A stretch of DNA of 64,000 bases from Chinchilla lanigera (Eukaryota > Chordata > Mammalia > Rodentia > Chinchillidae), in the NCBI RefSeq assembly GCF_000276665.1, contig NW_004955423.1, forward strand, positions 9,683,821 to 9,747,820, read 5' to 3'. Made by a program: the position numbers and the translations under genes. Each line of letters begins with the position of its first letter. Positions within the stretch are counted from its first letter, which is position 1. This document shows positions 1 through 11,049 of the stretch, one piece after another. Below the pieces are notes generated by a model. The model ran no database searches and had not been told where the DNA came from. It worked only from the letters and a program-made list of their open reading frames with translations.

Positions 1-556
1 ACATGGTATAACCCACAAAATATCCAGGAAGAAAAATATTTTTAAAGTTTACAAGGAGGAATTCAAATGGTATAGTTTGTTTGGCTTAATATTAAAAAAG
101 GCAATAAAAAAGAAAAGAACAATAAAAACAAAAATTAAGAGGCATATAGAATGTAAACAGTAAAATGGAAGATGTAAATTCACTATGATCATTGACTACA
201 ATACATACAGTGGAAGAAACAGAAATTAGCAGACTGGATTTAAAAAGCAAGGTACAAATAAATGCTATCTACAAGAGCACACTTTAAATTCAAAGATGGA
301 AATAGGCTGAAAGTCAAAGCTAGGAAAAGATATACCATATAAACATCAATTACAAGGCTCTAGTTTATCTATATCAATATCTGGCAAAATATATTTTAGT
401 TTACAAAAATTACTAGAAACAAAAAGGATATTTTATAATGATTAATGGCCCAATTGTTCTGGAAAATTTTAACAGTTAGAAATATATATATACGTATTAA
501 ACAGAAAGACCCTCACAGTACTGAAACAAAATTGCCAGATGTCTCAATGATTATAT

Positions 557-1215
557 TAGTCATATGTTGCTTAACAGGGGTACATATGAGAAACATGTAG
601 TTCAGTGATTTTGTTATATAAATACCATATAATGTAATTACACAAACCTCGATGACATGACCTACTGTACTGTAAGCTGTATGGCATAGCCCATTTCTCT
701 GTCCAGTTTGCTCTGGCAAGTAATTTTCCTCCAAAACAAATTCATGAAAAGTTTTCAAAATTTTTCAGCTGCCTTCACATTTGCACTCACAGACTCACTG
801 CTCACCTTATCCTCACATTATATGTAATGAATAGTAATTCCTCAATCTTTCAAACCACCCAGAGCTAGCAGTAAATTCAACACTACAGTAGGGTCCAAAT
901 TTTTCTTTCAGTATTGTAAATAACTTTTTGCTCTGACTATAATCTTCATAGTGTTAAGAAGGATGGACTTTTATGCTTGATTTTCAATCTAGGTTACTAA
1001 AAGTTTCTCTGTAAGTGACACAGATCCTTCTCACTTTTTGTCAAGTCTACTTGTCTTTAAAGAAGTAGATTCTTCAACAGCTTCCATCATTTTGTTCTTG
1101 TTCCTCAAGGTCATAGCTACAGTGGAGTGGGGCATGCCTGACTACCAAGCAATAACCATCACTGACTTTAGACCCACATAGTTCTTAATCAATTTATTTT
1201 CATTTCCAGGCCAGC
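557..1215 (-). pseudogene. Tigger/pogo-type DNA transposon relic with transposase remnants
   Basis: The segment around 557-680, read on the plus strand, resembles the terminal part of MER2/Tigger2 elements (gtcatatgttgcttaac followed by cacaaacct and a pyrimidine-rich turn). On the minus strand, 700-1200 contains broken transposase-like pieces, for example a CENP-B/pogo-type stretch near 880-900 (SSGWFERL) and EFVLEENYLPEQ near 710-745. Stops and shifts interrupt the frame, so it is a dead fossil. The family is recognised from memory, not by a search. Confidence 0.6.
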
Positions 1216-1233
1216 CATTTCACATGGCCTCTC

Positions 1234-1400
1234 TTTTGTTTTGTTTTGTTTTGTATTTTTGAGATAGGATCTTGCTATGTTGTTCAGGCTGGGCTTAAAA
1301 TTACTATATAGCCCAGGCTGTCCTTGAACTCATGGCAATCCTCCTACCTTTGCCTCCCAAGTGCTGGGATTACAGGGGTGTGCCACCACCCTGGCTATGT
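1234..1400 (-). mobile_element. B1 SINE
   Basis: This is a 7SL-derived rodent SINE in reverse orientation. It has a T-rich leader (the poly-A tail), gagataggatcttgctatg, the duplicated agcccaggctg block typical of rodent B1, and ctcccaagtgctgggatta. Confidence 0.88.
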
Positions 1401-1506
1401 GGCCTCTTAATGGCGGCATTCGTAGTAGACTTTATATTCTTAGAGGTCATGATGACCTCTTAATGGGAGCATTCCTAGTAGACTTTATATTCTTAGAGGT
1501 CATGAT
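1401..1506. repeat. Direct tandem duplication, 53-bp unit, two copies
   Basis: Positions 1401-1453 and 1454-1506 are near-identical copies starting g(g/a)cctcttaatgg and ending gaggtcatgat, with only a few mismatches. The first copy abuts the B1 element, so it is a local duplication beside the insertion. Confidence 0.92.
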
Positions 1507-1639
1507 GAACAAAACAACATGAGATTAAATCAAACACAAGAGAAAATGATATAATCAAGAGATGCAACATACACGAGATGAAGGAGGCTGCTGCTAGCTT
1601 AACTCAGCATAATATTTTACAGTAAACTTTTTAAAAATA

Positions 1640-2310
1640 GATAAGCAAACGGTATTTTGATCAGGATTGCATTAAATCTGTATAACAATTCTGGGAGTAT
1701 GGCCATGTTCACTATGTTGGTTCTTTCTACCCATGAGCTGGGGATATCTTTCCATTTTCTGATATCCTCTTCAATCTCCTTTTTCAGAGTGAATAATATT
1801 CAATATGTAGATCTTTTGTTAGATTGATTCCTAAGTATTTCATTTTTTTGGATGCTACTGTGAAGGGTGCGGTTTCCCTAATTTCTCTCTCAGTGAATTT
1901 GTTGTTTTTGTACAGGAATGCTATTGATTTTGAGGGCTGAATTTGTATCTAGCCACACTACTGAATTTGGTTCTTAAATCTACAAATCTTTTGGTGGAGT
2001 TTTTGGGATCTTTTATATTGAGTATCATGTCATCCACAAATAACACTAATGTAACTTCTCCCTTTCATATCTTTATTCCTTTTATTCTTTTCTTTTGTCT
2101 AATTGCTCTGGTAATATTCCCAGAACTATATTAAATAGGAGTGGTGATAGCGGGCATCCTTGTCTTGTTTTTTTTTTTTTTGTTTTTTTTGGTTTTTCTC
2201 CGGTACCGGGAACCGAACTCACGACCTTGCGCTTGCTAGGCAGGCGCTTTTGCCGCTGAGCTAAATCCCCAGCACCCCTTGTCTTGTTTCTGATTTTAGA
2301 GTAAAAACTT
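1640..2310 (-). mobile_element. L1 fragment (ORF2 region), antisense to the plus strand
   Basis: The sequence matches the reverse complement of the L1 ORF2 endonuclease/RT region (for example attgattcctaagtatttc and gcatccttgtcttgttt). The frame is broken. An ID SINE at 2171-2277 interrupts it near the right end. Confidence 0.88.
2171..2277 (-). mobile_element. tRNA-derived ID-like SINE with 12-bp target duplication
   Basis: In reverse it reads gctggggatttagctcagcg, then ggtcgtgagttcggttccc, then a T/A-rich tail; these are tRNA-like A and B boxes. It is flanked by a perfect direct repeat cttgtcttgttt at 2159-2170 and 2278-2289, which marks L1-mediated insertion into the L1 fragment. It is close in sequence to the copy at 27399, which suggests a young subfamily. 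Confidence 0.93.
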
Positions 2311-2699
2311 TCAGATTTTGATCATTTAAAAATTAAGTTTAATTTTTAAATTTTAATTTTAAGTGATTTAATGATCATTTTAACATTAAATTTTGATCAT
2401 TTAAAAATTTAAAAAATATAATGTTAACTGTTGGCTTGCCATAGATGGCTTTAATCAGATTGAGACAAAGATAAAATAAAAAATAGAAAAGCCAAATGAA
2501 TATACTCTAAAATAATGATAAAAAATATAGTATAAAAAATATAGAAACCATTAATATAATTGTTTATTATCAAGTATCATGTACTATAAATTGTGTGCAA
2601 TGTAGTTTTATACAACTAGCAATGCACTAGCATTACCACCAGCGTTTGAGTAATGCATTTCACTATGAAATGATAGTTACAACATCACTAGGCAAAAGG

Positions 2700-5620
2700 A
2701 ATTTATCTGTTTCATTATAATCTTATGACACTACCTTCAAATAAACAGTCCACCATTCACTGAGACTTAGTGATATAGAACATGACTACAGTCAGAGATT
2801 TCAGTACTCTTTTTCCACATAGCTGATGGGAGCTAGACAAAAACTTAGCAAGTATAAACAAATCTTGAATAAATCCATAAAAATTGACATTTTTGAAGTA
2901 CAGTGAATAACATTAACAGAATATACATTCTTTTAAAGTACACATGGAAATTCTCCATATTAATCATATGCTAGACAATATAACCAATTTCATTTAATTC
3001 TAGGGAATTGTTAAATGTTTTAAAATACATCATCTGATCAAGCATAATTAAAATAATAATTTACAGTAAATTCAGTCAGAAAGAAATTCAGAAATCCCTA
3101 TATTTGGATATTAAATCCCAAAAAAATCCAAAGGGCAATTAGAAAATACCTTATACTGAATGGGAAAAATCCTATACTATATCAATATATATGAGATGCA
3201 AATAAAGTAATAAAGGGAAATTCATAGCTTTAATCACTTAGATTAAAAAACATGAAAGGTCCCAAGTCAACAATTTAAGTTTCTAATTTAATAAACTAAA
3301 AAACGAGGAATAAATAAAAACAGACAAAAATGAAGAAAAATCTGAGAAAGACAATGGATTTAAAAACAAATAAAATAAAGACAATGGATAAAAAAAATAA
3401 AGACAATGGATAAAAAATAAAAAAGTCAATGGATTTAAAAACAAAAAAAATAGAGAAAAATTCAAGAAAAGCAAAAGTCATTGATAAAACTATACTTTGA
3501 GTGAATGAAAACTGAAATAAGGCAGAAAAGACATTACCAAAATAAAAAATGAAAAGATAGTACCATCAGTGAAGCTAGAGACACATTAAAAGTATTACAA
3601 GATAATACTATAAATAATTTTATGCCAAATCATGTAAGATATTGTAGATGAAATGGATACATTCTGGGAAAGACACAAATAAACAAAACTAATTCAAGAA
3701 GAAATAGTGTGAATAGATGTATAACAAATAAGAATACTGAATTAGTGGCTAAAGTATTTCCCATAAAGTAAAGCTCAGGTTCCGATGGCTTCCTTCAGAA
3801 ATTATATGATATTTTCTAATATAATGCCAAGCCTATAAAAACTCTCTTATAATTCAAAGCAGGAAACATTCTGGAAGTCTTGATATCAAAGATATAAAGA
3901 AAACTCTAGACCATTATCACAAACACTGATTCAAAAATCTCTACCAAAATATTAGCCCCTGTAAGGCAGTAGAATTTAAAAAGAATTATATACCATGACC
4001 ACATAGGATTTATCCCAGGAAGACAACATTGATTCAACATTGAAAGTCAACTGATAACATTTATAGACTAAAAGGGACAAAAGCACGTAATAATTTCAAA
4101 ATATACAGAAGAAGCATTACACAAATTCCAGTAGCCATGATAAAAGCTCTCAACACCTAAGACTAAATGGAACTTCCTCAAACTACGAAAGGTATGTAGA
4201 GGGTAGAAGAAAACTACTAGCTTACATTATATTTAAAGCTGAAATATGAAATGTATTCCCCTTAACACTTGACATACATACTTAGCACTTGTATACAACT
4301 TTGTATTGGAGTTTTTCACCAGTGAGATGAAGTAAGAAATAAAGATACTAAAAACATATACATTTATAAGAAAGAAAACTGTCTTTAAATGAAGACAACA
4401 CAATTCGATCTGGAGAAAATTCTAAGGAATCTACAAAGAAGCTACTAGAATAAAAAAACAAACTAGCAAGCATAGATACATATATGGAGTTCACTGGGAC
4501 AGAATTGAGAATTCAGAAATAAACCTATACATTTATGGTTGATTGATTTTTGACAAAGGCATTAAGACAACTCACCGGAGAAAGGAAACTTCTAACATAA
4601 GGCAGTAAAAATTAGATATACATATATAAAAATTGATCCATTCCTTTCACCAAATAAAAACTTAAGTCATGCAATGTATTTCTAGGAGGAAGCCTAAATT
4701 AAAAATATTCATTACTCTGGGTTAGACAAAGATTTCTTAGGCTCTGGCACTGACAGTATACTCCATAAAAAAATAAAGAAACATAAATTGGACCTCCTTA
4801 AAATTACAAACTTTTGCTCTTCAAACTTTTGCTCTTCAAAGACATTATTTTTAAAATGCCAAGATGAACTACAGACTAGGAGGAAATATTTATAAATTAT
4901 ACATGTAGTAAAATACTTGCATTAAGCATATAAAAATTCTTGAGACTTGATAACATTTGATATTTAAAATGATAAAAAGACAATCTTGAGAGTGGAGAAG
5001 AGATTTGAAAATACAAATAAATGGTATCTCAAAGCATGAAAATATGATCAGTAGTTGTTAGGGAAACACAAAGTGAAACTGCAACTGTGAAATACCAATT
5101 CACACCCAAACAATGGGAACATAAAATGGTACAGCCACTCTGGAAACATAGCTGGGCAGTTTCTGAAGAATCTAAACATAAACTTCTATGACTCAATAAT
5201 TCCACTTCTAGATACCTACCCAAGAGAGATGAAAACATTTGTCCACACAGACATATTTTTAAATGCTTATAGTACCATTACTCAAATAGCCAAAAACTGG
5301 AAATAATTCTGCTGCTCATCAGCTGCAGAATAAACAAAATGTGTTATATACACACAACATAGTATAGTTCAGCAAGAAAAAGAACCAATTACTGATATGT
5401 TCTACAACACAGATTAATCAGAAAAATATTATGCTAAGTGAAAGAAGCCAAAAACAATAGAACACATATTGCATAACTAAAATTATATAACATATATGGA
5501 AAATAAAATTGCAAACTTTTGCACTTCAAAGACATCATTTAAAAAATGCCAAGATGAGCTACAGACTAGGAAGAAATATTTATAAATTATACATATTGTA
5601 AAAGTATACAGAAAGAAAGT
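2700..5620 (+). mobile_element. Old degenerate L1 (ORF2 to 3' region)
   Basis: This is an AT-rich, A-rich plus-strand sequence with recognisable L1 landmarks: accatgaccacataggattt (around 3990), the caaacaatgggaacataaaatggtacagcc region (5110), and ccaagagagatgaaaacatt (5219). Many stops and indels show long decay. A partial internal repeat (gcaaacttttgc...aaagacat...) recurs near 4805 and 5512. Boundaries are approximate. Confidence 0.7.
3345..3450. repeat. A-rich imperfect tandem repeat
   Basis: The motif (a/t)caatgga followed by an A-rich spacer recurs at 3351, 3381, 3403 and 3426, with a period of roughly 22-30 bases. It lies inside the old L1 sequence. Confidence 0.75.
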
Positions 5621-6539
5621 TGATCAATATTTATAAGTTAGGGTGAAAGTAGGGATAGCTAGTCTTTATATAGGCATAAAGAAATACATGGTTTATAGAA
5701 ATGTTTTAAAACAATCATGCTCGCTATATAACTTTATGAATTTACTAATTAACACTGAATTTTTGACTTATGATGAGTGAGTTTTATGATATGTAAATAT
5801 ATCTCAATTTTTAAAATGTCAGGAATCTGCTTGAAGCAGATCTTTGCTGTGGGAATAAGTACATTGGTGGACTACTTGGTTACGTAAATGAAAGGCTTAT
5901 AGGAACCCATTACCTTGAGGCAGTGAGGGAATGAAACCTTCTGGGGCTTGGTAAAAGCAGTTCCTTCTCAAAACTGTGGTAAAGAGAGCTAAGTAAGGGG
6001 AAAGACAGAAATAGATCTGAATGAAAACTAAAACAAGAATTTCGAAAGGGAAAGGTCAAACTCTCTACCCCATTTTTTTCTTTTCTTTTTTTTTTTGGCG
6101 GGGGGAGAAAACAAGAGATTACTGTTCAGAATATATAAAGGACTCTTTTTATTGCATGGAAAAAAGTAAAACAAAATTTCGTAACAAAATAATAGGAGAA
6201 TAACAATAGTTAATACATTGACTACTGTTATCTTTAAAGTAGTTAATCAGAGTACAAGATGTGGGCATAAAAAATTCTCCAAACTATATTAGCACAAACC
6301 TTTCTTTTCAATGAACTAAGAGAAATTAGCTGTATAACTATCTTATATATTTTTTTCCTTTTTCCTTCCTTCCTTTCCTTTTTCCTCGTCCTAGTTTCTT
6401 TCTTCATTTTGAACAATTTCTTCCCATTTCACAATATCTATTGTGCATTTTGCACTTTATTTACTCTTTCAGCTCCTCATACTAGGGAGACAATATGATG
6501 TTTACACATGTGAATCTGATTTATTTCACTTATGAGTAT

Positions 6540-7015
6540 ATATCTGAGATGAATAAGCATTTCTCAGATGAAGAAATACAAACAGCAAATAAATATGTGA
6601 AAAAATGTTCAATATCATTGGTCATTTTAGATATGCAAATTAAAACAACATAGAGATTTCATCTCACTCTAGTAAGAAGGGCTATCACCAAGAAATCAAT
6701 CAGTAACACATGCTGGAGGGGTTGTGAGGAAAAAGGTACCCTTTTCTACTGTTGCTGGCAGTGCAGACTGGTGCAACCACTGTGGAAATTAGTGTGGAGA
6801 TGCCTCAAAAAAGTAGGATCACGGGTTCCATTTGACGCAGTTATTCCCCTTCTGGGTATTTTCCCAGAAGAATTTAAAACATCATACCACAGCGATATAT
6901 GTGCACCCATGTTTACAGCAGCACAATTTGTAATTGCTAAATCTTGGAAACAACACAAATGCCCATCAACCAAGGAGTGGCTAAAAAAATGTGATGTTTT
7001 TATACCCATCTTTTC
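6540..7015 (+). mobile_element. L1 ORF2 3'-end fragment
   Basis: Plus-strand L1 sequence is seen, with gactggtgcaaccactgtgg (6767-6786), ttctgggtattttcccagaa (6850) and the cttggaaacaacacaaatgcccatcaac block (6943-6970). It is homologous to the ends of ORF2 at 29.5 kb and 38.3 kb. It is broken and non-coding. Confidence 0.9.
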
Positions 7016-7055
7016 TTAGGTTCAGAATTACCAGAACATCTTTCATGAAGTTTAG

Positions 7056-7480
7056 TCATTGTCTTATTTACTTTTTCTCATTGCTCAGATAAAACACCCA
7101 ATACCTAAAGTTAAGGCAGGAAGGGTTTATTTAGTTTCAAAAGGTTTCAGCGTATAGTTGGCTGGCTCTAAGGCAGGATGGCACGGCAGACAAACATCAC
7201 AAAGGAGAAACAGTTCATGGTTGGCAGAATACAGCAAAGCAAAAAAGGAACAATGCAAGCCTCTTTCTTTCTCTTTCATTGTATCCAGCCTACCAGAATT
7301 AGGCTGATGCCAAGCCAATCAGTGGGCTGATTTAGTAATCACCCACCCTTAATCCTAGCACACTTGATCCTAGCATTGCACCATGAATCAATTACACACT
7401 CTAGATTCAGCCACCTCTGAAAAAGCCCCACTTATGACTGCATGAGACTTTGTGGGGAGATCTAGACATAACTGTCACAG
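7056..7480 (-). mobile_element. MaLR-like solo LTR
   Basis: In reverse orientation it shares blocks with the LTRs at 38512, 39610 and 52569: ggtttatttag, ggtttcag, tatagttggctggctctaaggc, and a late ctaggatca(a)gtgtgct stretch. The inferred sense strand carries AATAAA-type signals only weakly. Ends are approximate. Confidence 0.75.
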
Positions 7481-7746
7481 GTATGTGGCCCAGGAAGAAA
7501 AGACAATCTGTGTTGGTGATATGCACTCAACAACAGACATAGTCCAAATCCAAAGCCAGGCAGGTAAAACAACAGAAGTACTGAAGGTGAGAACAAATCA
7601 GATAGCATGAGGCTAGTTAAAGAAGACAGTTATGCAGTGCTGTCCACTTTTTTTCTGTGAGAATAAGAGGCCAGTGAAAGCAGTTCTAAGGGTTCAAAAG
7701 TATGAAGTGCAGATATTTATATGAATCCACTGACTTACAACATAGT

Positions 7747-7764
7747 GTTTGTGTGTGTGTGTGT
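7747..7764. repeat. Short (GT)n microsatellite
   Basis: A run of GT dinucleotides (gtgtttgtgtgtgtgtgtgt) of about 20 bases sits in otherwise unique intron. Confidence 0.85.
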
Positions 7765-8059
7765 CAAATTCAATTATTTAAAAATTCACATGAGCATTAG
7801 AAAAGCATACTTGCAAACTTCATTAGGGTAACAGGCCACTGGTGTTCTATTCATGGGCTCACTTTGGCACAGTGTATAAATTGGCTCAAAGTACCTTCTC
7901 ACACATCTCATCAGGCAGAGAAGCCAGGATGACTCAGTATATGATATAAATTAAGAAAATAAAATACCATGACATTAAGAATCAGTGAGGTCTTTGCAAG
8001 GATCCATGGCATCACATCAACAAAAGCAAGGATATGTCAACTTTGTTGGGCGTAGTTTG

Positions 8060-8125
8060 TTCCCTCTCTCCCTCCCTCCCCGTCTTTCCCTCCCTCCCCA
8101 TCTTTCCTTCCTTTTCTTTCTTTTT
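8060..8125. repeat. Polypyrimidine (CCCT/CCTT)n tract
   Basis: This is a C/T-only stretch of about 65 bases with repeated ccctcccc and ctttccttcc units. It is followed by degraded tRNA-SINE-like text (actgagctacatcc) up to about 8180 and a weak B1-like piece to 8265. Confidence 0.8.
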
Positions 8126-8639
8126 CTGTACTAGGTATTCTCACTGAGCTACATCCTTCCCACTGAGCTTCATACCCAGCCTGTTTTTTTTTTGTTTTGT
8201 TTATTTTTTAACACAGGCCTTGCTAAGTTTGCAGGCGGGGCTTGAATTTGTGATCCTTTATATAGCAATGGCAAAATCAACAGCAGCTCAAAATGAGATC
8301 ACTAGCTCATATGCTAATTAAAATACCTATCTCTTTCTTCACCTGACTTTTGAAAAGAGTCTCTTTGGAATGAGTAAACAGGAATTTAGCAAAACTTAAA
8401 GCAGGCTGAAAGGAGCTCAAAGAAAAGAGCAACTATGCTAACTGGAATAACTTGGTATACCCGTGATTACTTTGAATATTTAAAAGATGAGACCTTACTT
8501 GTATCCCAAGTAGGCCCTGGCATTAAATAAGAATAAGTAGGCTAGAGAGGTAAAAGCAGCATATTTTAGGACATATTCTTTTAATTTCAGTTTGTTATGT
8601 CCTTCTACACAAATCTTCTCTTCAAAGTCTTCATTTAAA

Positions 8640-9275
8640 TCATGAAATGATGCTGAAAATTGTCAAATGATTTTTCTCCACCTACTGAGCTGATTATACA
8701 AGTTTTATCCTTTACTTGTAATGTATCACACATGCTTTGTATACAGTGAAGTAAATTTGCAACCCAGGAATAAATCACATTTGATCATGGTCTATGATCC
8801 TTGTAATGTGCTGCTCAATCCAGTTTTCTGTTTTTTTTTATTTAGGATTTCTGGATCTATATTGATCAGAAATATTGGCTTATAATTTAATTTTCTTGCA
8901 GTGTTCTTGTCTGAGTTGATATCAGGGTACTGCTGGCCTTGTAAAATGAATTTGAGTTTGTAAGCATTGCCTCATCTTTAATTTCCTCAGAAGAGTCTGA
9001 GAAAGATTGGTATTGAGTCTTCCTTAAATGTTTGGAATTATGGAGCCATAAAATATTGGGCTTTATTTTTTTCTTCAGTTTTTGATTATTGATTTAATCT
9101 CTTTAATTCCTATTGGTCTATTCAGATTTTCTATTTATTCATGATTCAGTTTAGTAAATTATAGTTTCTAGGAACTTACTCACTTCTTTTAGGTTATTTA
9201 ACTTAATGCTATATAATAATTCACAGTAGTTTCTTATATATTTTTGATATTATAAAGCATGTATAGAACCACAAA
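8640..9275 (-). mobile_element. L1 fragment (ORF2 RT region), reverse orientation
   Basis: This is reverse-complement L1 ORF2 text: aattgtcaaatgatttttctcc, gcaacccaggaataaatcaca, gtactgctggccttgtaaaatgaattt. It is dead sequence. Confidence 0.85.
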
Positions 9276-9301
9276 AGATGCTAACAGCTAAAAAAGTCTT
9301 T

Positions 9302-9464
9302 ATTTTTCCTTTTTCTTTTTTTTCAAGATAGGATCTCACTATGTAGTCCAAGCTGGCCTTGAACTTACTATGCAACCCAGGCTGGCCTTGATCTCACAGA
9401 AATCCTTCGGCTTTAGCCTCCCAAGTGCTGGGACTACAGGTGTGCACCACTATGCCTGACAGCA
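9302..9464 (-). mobile_element. B1 SINE
   Basis: A reverse-orientation B1 with caagataggatctcactatg, a duplicated caggctggccttga block, ctcccaagtgctggga and a terminal caccactatgcctgac. A T-rich tail precedes it. Confidence 0.9.
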
Positions 9465-9494
9465 AGAGAGTCTTTTTTGTTTTTCCCAAGAGTC

Positions 9495-10927
9495 TTGAGC
9501 AAAAAGAACAAAGCTGAACCACCTCTCATCACCTCAAAATATACTAGAAACCTCCAGTAATCAAAACAGCATGATACTGGCATAAACACAAACACATAGA
9601 CTATGAGAATAGAGTAAAAAGATCAGCCATAAACTGAAGCATGGACTGCTAATTATCTTGGATAAAAGTGCCAAGCATCCTGTCTCTTCAATAAACAGTG
9701 TAATGGTATGGATCTGAAACGTCCATCTGCTCAGAAATGGGGCTTTGGGAAGATGACTGGCTCCTGAGGACTCTAACTTTATTAGTGATTAAACCATGCA
9801 TGGTTATAATTTGACGGAGCTATTGAGAAATGATGGAAACTTAGGAGGTGGAGCCTAACTGAAGTGTGCAGTGGGCTGTGACCTTGGGGGAGGGCTGTAT
9901 CTTGTTCCCAACCTTTCCTATCTGGCTTTTCCCTCTCTCTTTGCTTCCTGGATGCCATTAGGTGAGCAATTTTGTTGTGCTGCGCCCTCCAGCCATAAGG
10001 GTTTTGCCTCCCCCTAGGCCTGAAGCAGTGCAGCCTGCTGACCACACCCTGAAACCATGAACCAAAATAAACTTCTCCCGCTGTGACCTTCTCAGGTATT
10101 TTGTCACAGTGATGGGAAGCTGCCTCACACAACTAGTGTTGGGAAAACTGGATTCTCACATGGAAAAGAAATTAGACCCTTATCTCATACCTTCTACAAA
10201 AGACAACTAAAATGGATTAAAAACTTAAGTGTAGGACATGAAACTGTAAAACTTTTAGAAGAAAACATAGGGGGAAAGATTCTTGTCATTGGTGTGAGTT
10301 TTTAGATATGATTCCAAAAGCAAAATAGGCAAATGGGATTGTATCACACTGAGACTCCTCTGGACAGCAAAGAAAGTAACAGTGAAGAGACAACCTGTGG
10401 GATACGAGAAAATATTTGTAAAAGCACACATTTGATGTGGGGTCAATATCCAAAATCTATAGAGAACTCAAACAATTCAATAGCAAGAAAATAATCAAAT
10501 GAAAAAAAAGGGCAAAGGATCTAAACAGATATACCTGAGAAGATGTGCAGGTATCTGAAAAAGAAAATGCTCAACACACCCCTGATTTTCAGAAAAACAC
10601 AAACTAAAAGCACCTTGAGATTATCATTTCATGGCTGCTAAAATGGCTATAATAAAGAAGATAAAACATAACAAATATCAGAGATGATGTGAAGGGAACT
10701 CTTTTATACTGCTGGGGTATATGCAAATGAACACAGCCATTATGGAAAATGGTATGGAAGTTCCTCAAAAAAATGAACATACAGGAACCATTATATGACC
10801 CAGCAATTTTTCTTTCCTGTAGCTATTCAAAGGAAATCAAATCGATATGTTGAAGAGATATCACTCTCATGTTCACTGCAGCATTCTTCACAACAGCCAA
10901 TATATGTAATTAACCTAAGTGTTCATT
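9495..10927 (+). mobile_element. L1 fragment (ORF2 3' half), split by an LTR
   Basis: L1 ORF2 text runs to 9698 (aatcaaaacagcatgatactgg) and resumes at 10137 (gttgggaaaactggattctcacatg), continuing to the 3' end of ORF2 near 10927. The break is filled by an LTR at 9699-10131, and an ID SINE adjoins at the right. The frame is destroyed. Confidence 0.88.
9699..10131 (+). mobile_element. MaLR/ERVL-like solo LTR inside L1
   Basis: It begins TGTAATGG and ends CTCACACA (TG...CA), is 433 bases long, and carries AATAAA near 10066. It interrupts a continuous L1 reading. The flanking five bases, aacag and actag, fit a diverged 5-bp target duplication. The open stretch on its minus strand is not a gene. 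Confidence 0.8.
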
Positions 10928-10943
10928 AGCAAATGGGTTCTTT

Positions 10944-11033
10944 TTTTTTTTTTTTTTTTGGTACTGGGAATTGAACTCAGGACCCTGCACTTGTCAGGCA
11001 GGCTCTTGTGCCACTGAGCTATATCCCCGGCCC
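10944..11033 (-). mobile_element. tRNA-derived ID-like SINE with target duplication
   Basis: The reverse reads gccggggatatagctcag with tRNA boxes, and a poly-T run marks its tail. A 16-base direct repeat agcaaatgg(g/a)ttcttt at 10928-10943 and 11034-11049 flanks it. Confidence 0.92.
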
Positions 11034-11049
11034 AGCAAATGGATTCTTT

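Noticed and set aside
2171..2277. tRNA-like A and B boxes suggesting a tRNA gene
   Set aside because: The sequence does not fold into a full cloverleaf, has an A-rich tail and target duplications, and recurs at many sites: it is a SINE.
3345..3450. Spaced repeats that could suggest a CRISPR-like array
   Set aside because: Units are A-rich, imperfect and irregularly spaced in a mammalian L1 remnant.
9782..10132. 116-codon minus-strand frame
   Set aside because: It lies wholly inside a solo LTR, in antisense.
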